This document shows positions 8,307 to 16,068 of a stretch of DNA of 64,000 nucleotides, in pieces (position 1 is the first letter of the stretch; each line of letters starts with the position of its first letter). The stretch lies in contig CAIYWC010000188.1 of the NCBI GenBank assembly GCA_903929795.1, forward strand, positions 1-64,000, given 5' to 3'. Below the pieces are notes generated by a model. It saw only the letters and a program-made list of their open reading frames with translations. It ran no database searches and was not told the DNA's origin. The stretch comes from an uncultured Myxococcales bacterium. GTDB lineage: Bacteria; Myxococcota_A; UBA9042. The position numbers were made by a program, and so were the translations under genes.

Positions 8307-10853
8307 ATGTTTGCACGTCCCTTCGCCAGCGTCACCACCACGTCGACGCTTCTCGCCTTTGCGCTTTCGGTCCTCGCGGCCGCCGGCTGCTCGTCGACCA
8401 CGGGCGGGAACTCGTCTGGCATTGACGCCGGCGCGTGCTTTCCGAACTGCAAGGACGTCAAGATCGGCACGGGCGACACGACGGGCACGGACGGCGACGC
8501 GATCGACACCCCGGATGACACGACCGGCAGCGGCCAGACCGACAATGGCCCGCCGGCCAACTTCGAAGGGTATCCGGCCTCGGAGTTGCACGTCCGCATC
8601 GTCGGGCCAAGCGGTCGCGGTCAGGCCGTGGTCTCGGGCCAAATCGTCGAAATTGCCGGCGTGATCTTCGGCAAGGCCGACAGCGTCACCTGGTCGACAG
8701 CCAATGGCGACTCCGGCAGCGCGACCGGCTTCCCGTTCTTCCAGACCGACGGCATCAAGCTGGTCCCGGGCGACAACGTGATCACGGTGACCGCCAAGTA
8801 CGCGCCAACCAACGAATCGGTCACCGACTCGATCGTCGTGACATACAACCCCACGTTTTCCTTTCAGGATCGCCTGCGGGTCGACCCGAGCTTGATCAAG
8901 GTCGGCAAGGCGACAACGGTCACGGCGGTGATGGCGGTCGGCAAGGCGGGCAACATCGTCAAGGGCAGCGTCAAGCTGCTGCGGGTCGATGCGACCGGCA
9001 ACGCCGTGACGACCTATGGCACCATGTTGGACGACGGTCCGCTGGGCAGCGCGACGTCCGGCTCCGGCGACCAGATTGCGCTCGACGGCCTGTACACGCG
9101 ACTGGTGCCGCTCAACGAGAGCGCAGTCGGCGAAGTGCTGTTGCGCGCGACCGTGCAGGTGCAGGGCGCGACCGGCACGTACACCGCATACTCGGACATC
9201 TTCCACGTGGAAGTGGTCGCGGACTGGAATTCGCAGGAATGCGCGGACGCGATGTCGACCCTCAAAGCCGCCAAAGCCGCGTCCGACGCTGCCGGCGGTG
9301 GCGCTGCCGGAACCACGGCGGCCATCAACAGCTTGAAGGCCAGCCCGGTTGTCGATTCCGCTGGCCCCGCGAGCCCGCTCCCGGGCGGCGCCGACGGCCT
9401 CGGCGCGTGGGTCAAGTTCAAGTCCGGCGTCCTCGGCGGCGTCTCGATCGGCGACGGCACGACCCGCGGCGGCGACGGCGCTGGCAGCGGTGGCCCGGGC
9501 GCGCAGACGGATGCCGCGCTCGCGACCGTGCAGTTGCAATCCCGTCAGGTGATGATGCTGGACCCGTTCTCCGCGGATTTCGGTCCCGACGAAGTCGCCA
9601 GCAGCGGCAAGCTCTGCGCCACAAACGGCTGCCCCGCGTTCACCACCGAGCAGCCCAAGCCGACCGATTCCAACCTGGCCGCGTTCCGCCACGCCTATCA
9701 ATACGGCATCTTCGCCGTCGCGACGCACGGCGACGCGTACTTCAAGACGATGGACAAGACCGGCTACGACATGAACCACCCCGGCTCGCAGGAAGTGCTC
9801 TGGACCGGCCACGTCGTCAACCCGAACTACTTTGGCACCAAGGGTGCGCCGGCGACCACGTGCAACGACACCAAGGCGTGCGGCCCCGAGAGCGAATGCT
9901 TCGTCAACTCGGCGGGCGGTAACGGCGTTTGCGTCGATCACCTGACGGCCGACCTGCGCCGCGGCCGCGTCATCCTCGGCTCCAACGGCAACTACGGCGT
10001 CACCGGCCGGTACTTCAGCCACCACGCCGATCAGGACTTTCCACGCTCGCTCGCCTATCTGGGCGCGTGCCGCAGCGTGTGGAACGGCACCTTGGCGGGC
10101 GAATTCCTTGCGCTCGGCGCGGCCGCCGTTGCGGGCTACAACGGCTACGTGGCCAACGACTTCGCGACGAAGTGGGGCAGCACGTTCTTTGACAACCTGA
10201 TTTCGCAAAAGCAGCTCTCAGGCGTCGCGCACGTGCAGATCGAGGACACGACCCACCCCGGCACGTCGTTCGTGCTGATCGGCGCGCAGAACCTGGACGC
10301 GTCGTATGCGGACATCATCAATGCGTCGTTTGAATCCGGCAACATCGAGGGCTGGATCAAGACCGGCGACGGCCGCGTGATCTCGCAGCTGGGCGGGACG
10401 GGCGCGGTCGCGGGCAAGTACATGGCGATCATCTCGACCGGCTTGGGCTACACGACCGAGAGCGGCGAACTCAAGCAGGCGTTTTGTATTCCGGCGGGCA
10501 AGACGACATTTTCCTACTGGTGGAAATACTACAGCGAAGAATTCAAGGAATACTGCGGCTCCCAGTTCCAGGACGAGTTCTACACCAAGATCGACGTCGC
10601 TGGTAAAGAGAAGACGATTCTGGATGTGCGCGTCGACGACCTGTGCGACGGTGGCGACCAAGCCAAGGGCCTCATCAAGTCGGACGTGGGCTTTGACGTC
10701 GGCGACGTGTGGAATACGCCGTGGGTGCACCAGGTTTCGGACATCACGCCGCTCGCGGGTGGCGTGGCCATTACGCTGCGGTTTTTCGCGACCGACGCGG
10801 GCGACGGCGTGTACGACACGGCGGTGCTGATCGACAAGATCGAGTTCCAGTAG
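8307..10853 (+). CDS. Large lipoprotein with Ig-like domains, putative caspase-fold core and C-terminal lectin-like domain
   Basis: An 848-residue lipoprotein. The signal peptide ends in Leu-Ala-Ala-Ala-Gly-Cys28, then a Thr/Asp/Gly-rich linker to about 80. Residues about 90-300 look like two beta-sandwich (Ig/bacterial surface) domains. The central region has ATHGD with His474 and, 114 residues later, YLGACRS with Cys588, followed by a small-residue-rich helix. This is the order and spacing of a clan CD (caspase/CHAT/C25-type) His-Cys dyad. Between them is a Cys-rich EGF-like stretch. The last 190 residues (FESGNIEGW ... IDKIEF) resemble a jelly-roll adhesion module. AAGAGG precedes ATG 8307. 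The protease assignment is inference; lipoprotein export is well supported. Confidence 0.82.
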   Translation: MFARPFASVTTTSTLLAFALSVLAAAGCSSTTGGNSSGIDAGACFPNCKDVKIGTGDTTGTDGDAIDTPDDTTGSGQTDNGPPANFEGYPASELHVRIVGPSGRGQAVVSGQIVEIAGVIFGKADSVTWSTANGDSGSATGFPFFQTDGIKLVPGDNVITVTAKYAPTNESVTDSIVVTYNPTFSFQDRLRVDPSLIKVGKATTVTAVMAVGKAGNIVKGSVKLLRVDATGNAVTTYGTMLDDGPLGSATSGSGDQIALDGLYTRLVPLNESAVGEVLLRATVQVQGATGTYTAYSDIFHVEVVADWNSQECADAMSTLKAAKAASDAAGGGAAGTTAAINSLKASPVVDSAGPASPLPGGADGLGAWVKFKSGVLGGVSIGDGTTRGGDGAGSGGPGAQTDAALATVQLQSRQVMMLDPFSADFGPDEVASSGKLCATNGCPAFTTEQPKPTDSNLAAFRHAYQYGIFAVATHGDAYFKTMDKTGYDMNHPGSQEVLWTGHVVNPNYFGTKGAPATTCNDTKACGPESECFVNSAGGNGVCVDHLTADLRRGRVILGSNGNYGVTGRYFSHHADQDFPRSLAYLGACRSVWNGTLAGEFLALGAAAVAGYNGYVANDFATKWGSTFFDNLISQKQLSGVAHVQIEDTTHPGTSFVLIGAQNLDASYADIINASFESGNIEGWIKTGDGRVISQLGGTGAVAGKYMAIISTGLGYTTESGELKQAFCIPAGKTTFSYWWKYYSEEFKEYCGSQFQDEFYTKIDVAGKEKTILDVRVDDLCDGGDQAKGLIKSDVGFDVGDVWNTPWVHQVSDITPLAGGVAITLRFFATDAGDGVYDTAVLIDKIEFQ

Positions 10854-10963
10854 GCCGCACGCCACCGCTTGGCCAAACGTCGGTGCGCGCGTTTCGCGTT
10901 CAAGCGACAGCGAACAACCCGATCGGCAAGGCTCGAAATGGCGAGTGAGTTCGGTGGGGACCG

Positions 10964-12124
10964 CTAGGCCTTGAGAATTCCCAGATGCCGCAGCAGGGAC
11001 TCCGCCACCTGGCGAATCGCCGGAGCGATCTGCGGGTCACTCAGCCCCTTGGCAACCTCGGCGGCTTCGTTCAGTCCGTCCAGCGCCTCCATCGCGCGCT
11101 GGTCGGCCAGATAGAACGCCGCCATCGCCGTCGCCGCAATCTGAAAGCCGGTCGCGTCGCCGACGTCCTGCGCCCGCAGCACCGACTCCGCCAGTTGCTG
11201 GACAGCCTGACCTGCCGTTCGCGCTTGGCAGATGTCAATCGGCAACCCGAGCCACGGATCGGGGTGCACGTGCCGGCAGGCACCCGGCGTCGCGACGGCT
11301 GAGCGGGCGTGAGCGACGGCAGCGTGAAAATCGCCGGCCTGGGCCGCCAGCGCGGCGATGCAAGCTTGGACGTTGGCCAGCTCAGAGACAGCCTCGTGCG
11401 CGTCGGCGAGATTCGCCGCGTGGATGAGCGCCGTCGCCGCCTGCGCGCGCTGCCCTGCCCGCAGGTGCAGCTGCGCGAGCGCGAGCGTAGTCGCGAATGC
11501 GCAAAACGCCAGGCGATCGTCTTCGGGCAGCCGGAGCCGACCAAAATTTGCCAGCTCCTGCCGCAGCCGAGTCTGGTCACCGGTTGCGCCCGCCCAGGCG
11601 ATTCGCGCCAATGCGACGTCGCCATCGCGGTGTGTCGGCGTCAGCGACGGCGGCAGCTGCGCGAGCAGCCCGTCGAGCATCCGCACGTCGCGCGAAGTGG
11701 GCACCGGGGCGTTGTGGGCCATGAATGGGATGCGCTGGGCGAGGATCGCGACCTGCAGCTCGAGATCGCCGGCCTCCCCGGCGCCGGTCAGCGCCGCTTC
11801 CGAAGCCGCCAGACCGGGCGAAGTCTCACGGGCGGCAAAAGCCATGCGCGCGATCGCCGCCAGAAGCCGGACTTCCGTCCGCTGCGGACAGTCCTCGCCC
11901 AGACGTCCGACGGCGGCCCGCGTCGCACCCAGCCAGCCCGATGCCTGGGCGACATACGAGGAAAATGCCGGCAAGCGATCGACGACGTCCAACATCGCCT
12001 CGGCGGAAATTGCCTGATCGGGTGCAAGGATCCGATTCTTCAAGCCCGGCTGCATGCCCGCCAACCACTCGGCTGGCACGGCCGCGGCGAGGGGAGGAAT
12101 GGAACCGGTGGATCGCTGGGACAT
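10964..12124 (-). CDS. Alpha-helical TPR-like protein of unknown function
   Basis: A 386-residue, Ala/Leu-rich, apparently soluble protein without signal peptide or membrane segment. The sequence is a series of helical pairs resembling degenerate tetratricopeptide repeats, for example LALAQLHLRAGQRAQAATALIH-type segments around 230-260. ATG 12124 has an excellent Shine-Dalgarno (GGAGGTGCA). It diverges from uridine kinase, with about 120 bp between. I do not recognise a family; scaffold or regulatory binding is plausible only by analogy with TPR proteins. Confidence 0.78.
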   Translation of the reverse strand: MSQRSTGSIPPLAAAVPAEWLAGMQPGLKNRILAPDQAISAEAMLDVVDRLPAFSSYVAQASGWLGATRAAVGRLGEDCPQRTEVRLLAAIARMAFAARETSPGLAASEAALTGAGEAGDLELQVAILAQRIPFMAHNAPVPTSRDVRMLDGLLAQLPPSLTPTHRDGDVALARIAWAGATGDQTRLRQELANFGRLRLPEDDRLAFCAFATTLALAQLHLRAGQRAQAATALIHAANLADAHEAVSELANVQACIAALAAQAGDFHAAVAHARSAVATPGACRHVHPDPWLGLPIDICQARTAGQAVQQLAESVLRAQDVGDATGFQIAATAMAAFYLADQRAMEALDGLNEAAEVAKGLSDPQIAPAIRQVAESLLRHLGILKA

Positions 12125-12244
12125 TGCACCTCCGCGCGACGATCCTGGAAACCGCGCGCCCGCTGATTGTCGCGATTTACCCGGCCTTGTACAGTCTCCA
12201 GGCAAAAGCGTACAGTTCGCGCCCCGCGGCGCTTCGTCGCTTGG

Positions 12245-12874
12245 ATGAACTTCAGCATGCAGCGGCTCATCATCGGCATCGCAGGCGGCACAGGCGCGGG
12301 CAAGACCACGATCGCGCGCTCGATTGTGGGCGACCTGCCCGCCACGTCGGTCGCGCTCATCGAACACGACATGTACTACCTGGACCACAGCGCCCTGCCC
12401 GAGGACGCCCGCGCCCAGGTGAATTACGACCATCCGGATTCCCTGGACAACGCGCTGCTGATCGCCCACTTGGACGCGCTGCGCGACGGCCGGGCCATTG
12501 ACCGACCGAACTACGATTTCGTGCACCACACGCGCAAGCCTGAAACAACACACGTGAATCCGACGAGGGTCGTGGTCGTCGAGGGCATCCTGATCTTTGC
12601 CGACGCGGCGCTGCGCGAGCGGTTTGACATCAAGATCTTTGTCGACACGCCGGCGGACATCCGGCTCTTGCGGCGGATTCGCCGCGACATGGAGCGGCGC
12701 GGGCGGACTTTTGACGACGTGCGGCGCCAGTACGCGCGCACGGTGCGGCCGATGCACGAGGCGTTTGTCGAGCCATCGCGGCGGTTTGCCGATCTCATCA
12801 TCCCCGAAGGGGGCAACCAGCGCGTGGCGATCGAGATGGTCGTCGATCGCATTCGGCGACAGCTGGCGTCCTAA
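12245..12874 (+). CDS. udk: Uridine kinase
   Basis: A 209-residue P-loop kinase. The P-loop is GIAGGTGAGKTT (K20), followed by the phosphoribulokinase/uridine kinase features IEHDMYYLDHS, NYDHPDSLDN, RPNYDFVHHTR and VVVVEGILIF. It phosphorylates uridine and cytidine to UMP and CMP in pyrimidine salvage. Length is typical. The start is uncertain between ATG 12245 and ATG 12257, since neither has a strong ribosome-binding site; 12245 matches family N-termini slightly better. Single-gene unit followed by a dispersed repeat. Confidence 0.92.
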   Translation: MNFSMQRLIIGIAGGTGAGKTTIARSIVGDLPATSVALIEHDMYYLDHSALPEDARAQVNYDHPDSLDNALLIAHLDALRDGRAIDRPNYDFVHHTRKPETTHVNPTRVVVVEGILIFADAALRERFDIKIFVDTPADIRLLRRIRRDMERRGRTFDDVRRQYARTVRPMHEAFVEPSRRFADLIIPEGGNQRVAIEMVVDRIRRQLAS

Positions 12875-13025
12875 AAACCCGACCCATCGTGCCGCTGACT
12901 GCGGCCAACGCGTTACGGCATCTTGCGGCTTGCCTCCTCGCTCCGTCGGTTGCTGTACCTCAAGCACAGCTCAGTCGGTCGCTGCGTGGGCGCTTGCGAT
13001 CTGCTCGGACGCCATTGGCCTCGTG

Positions 13026-13136
13026 ACGATGTCAACCGGATCGAGCCTGTAGCGTGGTTCACAGCGTCGCGGGTGCGCCCGCGGTGGCACGTCGCGGATC
13101 GAGAAGGTCTGATCTCGACGTCTGGTCTGCCGTCAG
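13026..13136 (+). repeat. Dispersed hairpin repeat, copy A
   Basis: About 110 bp, the most diverged full-length copy. It keeps the central GGTGGCACGTCGCGGAT block, the AAGGTCTGATCTCGACGTC segment and a weak right terminus (GGTCTGCCGTC, where other copies have GGTCAGCGTG). It lies in the 471 bp gap between udk and the tail-tube gene. The rest of that gap (12,875-13,025 and 13,137-13,345) holds only short GC-rich direct repeats (CGCCGTCAGGGCGA appears twice in similar form) and no gene I can support. Confidence 0.7.
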
Positions 13137-13345
13137 GGCGAGGCGCGCCGCGCCCCAAACGACGGATGGGCGCGAGAGCCGTGAGTTGCGTTCGCCGTCA
13201 GGGCGATCTACCGTGCGACCGACGGACTGCGCCGCGGGGCTCAAAGTGGCGTCGCGGGTGAATCGGCGGGACGTTCGGCGCCAGCAGGTTGTTGGCGTTG
13301 CGCTCAAAAAGTGCTGATTCCTGAAGGGAATGGAGGACAACCGTC

Positions 13346-13777
13346 ATGCCAAATCGTCGGCAATTTGACCACATTGGTAACTTCAACTTCAAAGTCGAAG
13401 TCGAGGGCGTCACCACGGGCGCGTTCCGCAACGTGGAAGGCTTGGATTCCGAAACGGAAGTGATCGAGTATCAGGACGGCGACGACCTGATCCTCCGCAA
13501 GCGCCCGGGCCGCACCAAGTACACGAACGTGACGCTCAAGCGCGGCTACATCAACAACACCGAGCTCTGGGAATGGCGCAAGAACGTCGTCGAGGGCAAA
13601 GTGCAGCGCAAATCGGGGTCGATCATCCTCTGCGCCGACGACGGCAGCGAGATCATGCGGTACAACTTCTTTGAAGGCTGGCCGACCAAGTGGAAGGGCT
13701 TTACGCTCGACGGCAAAGGCACCGACGTGAACGTCGAAGAGCTGGAACTGGCGGTCGAAAAAATCGAGCGCGGCTGA
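13346..13777 (+). CDS. Contractile-tail/injection-system tube protein (T4 gp19-like)
   Basis: A 143-residue protein with the full conserved layout of the gp19-like tube family found in phage tails, PVC-type and other extracellular contractile injection systems. The motifs are FNFKVEVEG near 12, FRNVEGLDSETEVIEYQDG near 28-46, KRPGRTKYTNVTLKRGY near 52-68, LWEWRKN and a C-terminal VEELELAVEKIE strand. In those systems it polymerises into the inner tube. GGAGG lies 9 nt before the ATG. No sheath, baseplate, spike or ATPase gene is adjacent, so this copy is an orphan. A paralogue starts at 63,655. Confidence 0.9.
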   Translation: MPNRRQFDHIGNFNFKVEVEGVTTGAFRNVEGLDSETEVIEYQDGDDLILRKRPGRTKYTNVTLKRGYINNTELWEWRKNVVEGKVQRKSGSIILCADDGSEIMRYNFFEGWPTKWKGFTLDGKGTDVNVEELELAVEKIERG

Positions 13778-14190
13778 GCCAAACGGTTCGGAAGTCAGAC
13801 AGGCTGGAAGCGTCGATTCTGCGAAGGGTCGGCGCTTTTGGCGTTCTTGGGCCACGGCGAGCTGTTTTTTTGGAAGCGACGCGCGGCAAAAGTTCGCGGT
13901 CATCGAATACCAAAGTAAGGGCCGGGCTGGGTCCTTGTTGGCAAGCCAAGCGCGCGTACGGGCGGGGAACTTGCCAACCCACAACCTGACTTCTGGGACG
14001 CAAGGGCGCGAGGCCCTTGCGAATCATGGAGGGGCGGGCGCGGCGGCAACGCCGCGGGACCGCGGGTACCAGCGGCGCAAATCGCGTCGAGGGTGCCCAG
14101 GGTGGTGGTGCGTCCGGCGCGAGCCGGGCGCCGGCGGGGGAGGCTTTTTGCTGGGCGCCGTGGAGGCCCAGCGCGAAGGCACTGCCAGGT
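13778..14190. other. Gene-free interval after the tube-protein gene
   Basis: This 413 bp GC-rich interval holds one perfect hairpin (annotated separately at 14,000-14,020) and several short GC-rich inverted motifs. Open frames crossing it run antisense into the PilZ-like gene and lack family resemblance. No RNA gene seen. Confidence 0.5.
14000..14020. terminator. Perfect 8-bp hairpin, possible bidirectional terminator
   Basis: GCAAGGGC-GCGAG-GCCCTTGC is a perfect 8-bp stem with a 5-nt loop, lying between the plus-strand tube gene and the convergent PilZ-like gene. No T-tract follows on either strand, so intrinsic termination is uncertain. Confidence 0.4.
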
Positions 14191-14601
14191 CTACTTTCCG
14201 AGGGCCCGCATGAGCCGGCGTTTTTGGTCAGGAAACAAGTGCTTGAACTTGATATCGAGCGCCAGCGTCAATGGGTCACGGGGCTGCACCTCACCGAGCG
14301 CGCGGACGGGCTCGCCTTCGTCGACGTTGAGGTCCATCCACACGTAGCGCCCGAGATCGACCTGACCAACATCGCTCAGGTGGACGCCGTCCGCGTCAAT
14401 GGACTCCGCTTCGGCTTCCAAATCCGGCGACTGGCGCACAGCCCCGCGGTGCAGTGCGACGCGGTGGTGATGCAAAGTGATAACATTATCCGTGGCCATC
14501 CGCAGGGTCCGAAGCGGCATCGGGCCGCGCTGGGCAAGGATGGCGCGGTCCGCGCTAGGGTCAACTATTTCGCTAGCCGCCAAGCGCGCGGTCGATGGCA
14601 T
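14191..14601 (-). CDS. Degenerate PilZ-like domain protein
   Basis: About 136 residues from ATG 14601 (an in-frame TTG at 14610 is also possible). The C-terminal 80 residues follow the PilZ beta-barrel pattern: ESIDADGVHLSDVG where canonical domains have D/N-x-S-x-x-G, then GRYVWMDLNV, PVRALGEV, ALDIKFKHL and a terminal basic helix. The N-terminal R-x3-R c-di-GMP motif is not evident, so ligand binding is doubtful. The start overlaps the end of the upstream glutaredoxin gene by about 29 bp, which suggests coupling to it. Coding assignment is moderate; function is inferred from fold pattern only. Confidence 0.6.
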   Translation of the reverse strand: MPSTARLAASEIVDPSADRAILAQRGPMPLRTLRMATDNVITLHHHRVALHRGAVRQSPDLEAEAESIDADGVHLSDVGQVDLGRYVWMDLNVDEGEPVRALGEVQPRDPLTLALDIKFKHLFPDQKRRLMRALGK

Positions 14602-15301
14602 TTCGGTCAAAACCCGTAATGATCTTGCCCCTCACCGCGAGGATCGGCACGCCTTGCAGGGACGACTGCGGCACACCGGCGCGCTGCGCCCGCGCCAGCA
14701 TGTCCTTGCGCGCATTGGGGTCCTTCTCAATATCCTTTTCGACAAATTTCACGCCCTTCGCTGTCAAATACGCCGCGGCTTTTTTGCAGTAGCCACACCA
14801 GGACGTGCGATAAATGATGACGTCGTTGTCGCGACCGGCGGCGGCTGCACCTGGCGCGGCTGCCGGCTGACCAGTGGCCGCTGGCGCTGCGGCGGTCGCC
14901 GCCGGTACGTCGGGCGCGACAGCCGGTGGAGCTTCCGGCGCCGGCTTGGCGGCCGCGATCTGCTTGTCGATCTCTGCGCGATCCACGACGCGGACTTCAT
15001 AGCCATCCGGCATTTTCTTTGTCAAATCAGCGACAAACAGCCATGGTCCCTGCAGGCTCGGATCCTCCGGAGCGACCAGAACTTGGCTTCGGGCGCCTTC
15101 GGGCACTTCCGCCGGCGTCTTGGCGGCGACGAACTCGCCGGCCGCCGCGGAGAAATACCGCAGCACGTAGGGCCCACCGGAATCCGCGACGACCGGCGGC
15201 TTGGGCAAAGCGACGGGGGCAGCCTGTTCTTCAACAGCTTCAGGCGGTTTGCCACAGCCAACGGCGATAAGACACACGCACACGGCCAGCCAGCACCTCA
15301 T
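14573..15301 (-). CDS. Glutaredoxin-domain lipoprotein
   Basis: A 242-residue protein. The lipoprotein signal ends in Ile-Ala-Val-Gly-Cys16. Then comes a variable domain (17-115), a Pro/Ala-rich linker (118-155) and a C-terminal glutaredoxin fold with active site C169-G-Y-C172, the cis-Pro segment LQGVPILAV and a final IITGFDR helix. A glutaredoxin on a lipoprotein is unusual because glutathione-dependent reduction is mainly cytoplasmic. An envelope thiol-disulphide role is inferred. ATG 15301 overlaps the TGA of the HEAT lipoprotein upstream (ATGA), indicating translational coupling. Confidence 0.87.
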   Translation of the reverse strand: MRCWLAVCVCLIAVGCGKPPEAVEEQAAPVALPKPPVVADSGGPYVLRYFSAAAGEFVAAKTPAEVPEGARSQVLVAPEDPSLQGPWLFVADLTKKMPDGYEVRVVDRAEIDKQIAAAKPAPEAPPAVAPDVPAATAAAPAATGQPAAAPGAAAAGRDNDVIIYRTSWCGYCKKAAAYLTAKGVKFVEKDIEKDPNARKDMLARAQRAGVPQSSLQGVPILAVRGKIITGFDRNAIDRALGG

Positions 15302-16068
15302 TTTGCACCTCCTGGCAGCAACTGCTCGACTTCGTATCGGAACGCCGGCGTCCGCGCCGCCAGCTCACCCAGCTTGCCAGAAACCGCGCGGTCCTGTGCC
15401 AGCGGCGACAGCGCCCGCAGCGCCGCCAGTTGCACAACGGGCGAGCCGTCCGCCAGCGCAGCCATCAGCGCCGCACGCACTGTCGCGTCCTGCACCGCCG
15501 GCGCGAGCGCCCGTGCCGCTTCTGCCCGCAACAACTCCGTTCCCCGGGTCAAATCTTCCAGCAGCTCTCGCCGCACTGCCGGGTCGCTCAGCCGCCCCAG
15601 CGCCAGCCGCGCAGTCACCGCCAGCGACTCTTCTTTGGCAGCAGCCAAAAGCCGAAGCGCATCCAACACTTCCGCATTCCCCGACTTACCCTGCACCGCC
15701 GCCAATCCGTCGATCGCCGCGATTCTCTGGCCCGTCGTCGCCATGTCGTTGCCCAGCACCGCGAGCAGCGGCTTGATCGCGGCCGTTTGCACCTGACGCT
15801 CCGCCAGCCCGAGCCGCTCGACCAGCAGCGCGCGAGTCACCCGCTCATCGGTCGTCAGCAGGCCAAAGCACGTCCCCAACGTGCAGACTGCGCGCGCTTG
15901 GCCCTCCTGGCAGTCGCGATCGTTGCGGCAGGTCTTGCCCGGCCCCAAGCCATGCAGCAGCGTATCCGCTTCCAAGGCGAAATCGCGATGCGCGGCCGGT
16001 ATTGGCCCTTGCGCACACCCGGCCAGCAACGCCGGCAACAGGAGCAGCATTCGGTGACGGCGGGGCAC
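15298..16068 (-). CDS. HEAT-repeat lipoprotein
   Basis: A 256-residue lipoprotein with signal ending Leu-Leu-Ala-Gly-Cys18. A short Cys-containing segment (KTCRNDRDCQEGQARAVC) near 45-62 is followed by about five HEAT-type helical repeats, of the form LALGRLSDPAVRRELLEDL. HEAT arrays are protein-interaction scaffolds. The start is GTG 16068, directly abutting the TGA of the larger HEAT protein upstream (TGAGTG); ATG 16050 is an alternative. It sits between a bigger HEAT protein and the glutaredoxin lipoprotein, and all three appear to be one envelope operon of unknown function. Confidence 0.82.
   Translation of the reverse strand: MPRRHRMLLLLPALLAGCAQGPIPAAHRDFALEADTLLHGLGPGKTCRNDRDCQEGQARAVCTLGTCFGLLTTDERVTRALLVERLGLAERQVQTAAIKPLLAVLGNDMATTGQRIAAIDGLAAVQGKSGNAEVLDALRLLAAAKEESLAVTARLALGRLSDPAVRRELLEDLTRGTELLRAEAARALAPAVQDATVRAALMAALADGSPVVQLAALRALSPLAQDRAVSGKLGELAARTPAFRYEVEQLLPGGAK

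Noticed and set aside
8163..10208. Antisense frame of about 680 codons over the caspase-like lipoprotein
   Set aside because: The plus-strand gene has signal peptide, lipobox, promoter and Shine-Dalgarno; the minus frame is low-complexity Arg/Ala/Val.
14017..14619. Plus-strand frame through 13,778-14,190 and antisense to the PilZ-like gene
   Set aside because: Low-complexity start, antisense to a better-supported gene, no ribosome-binding site.
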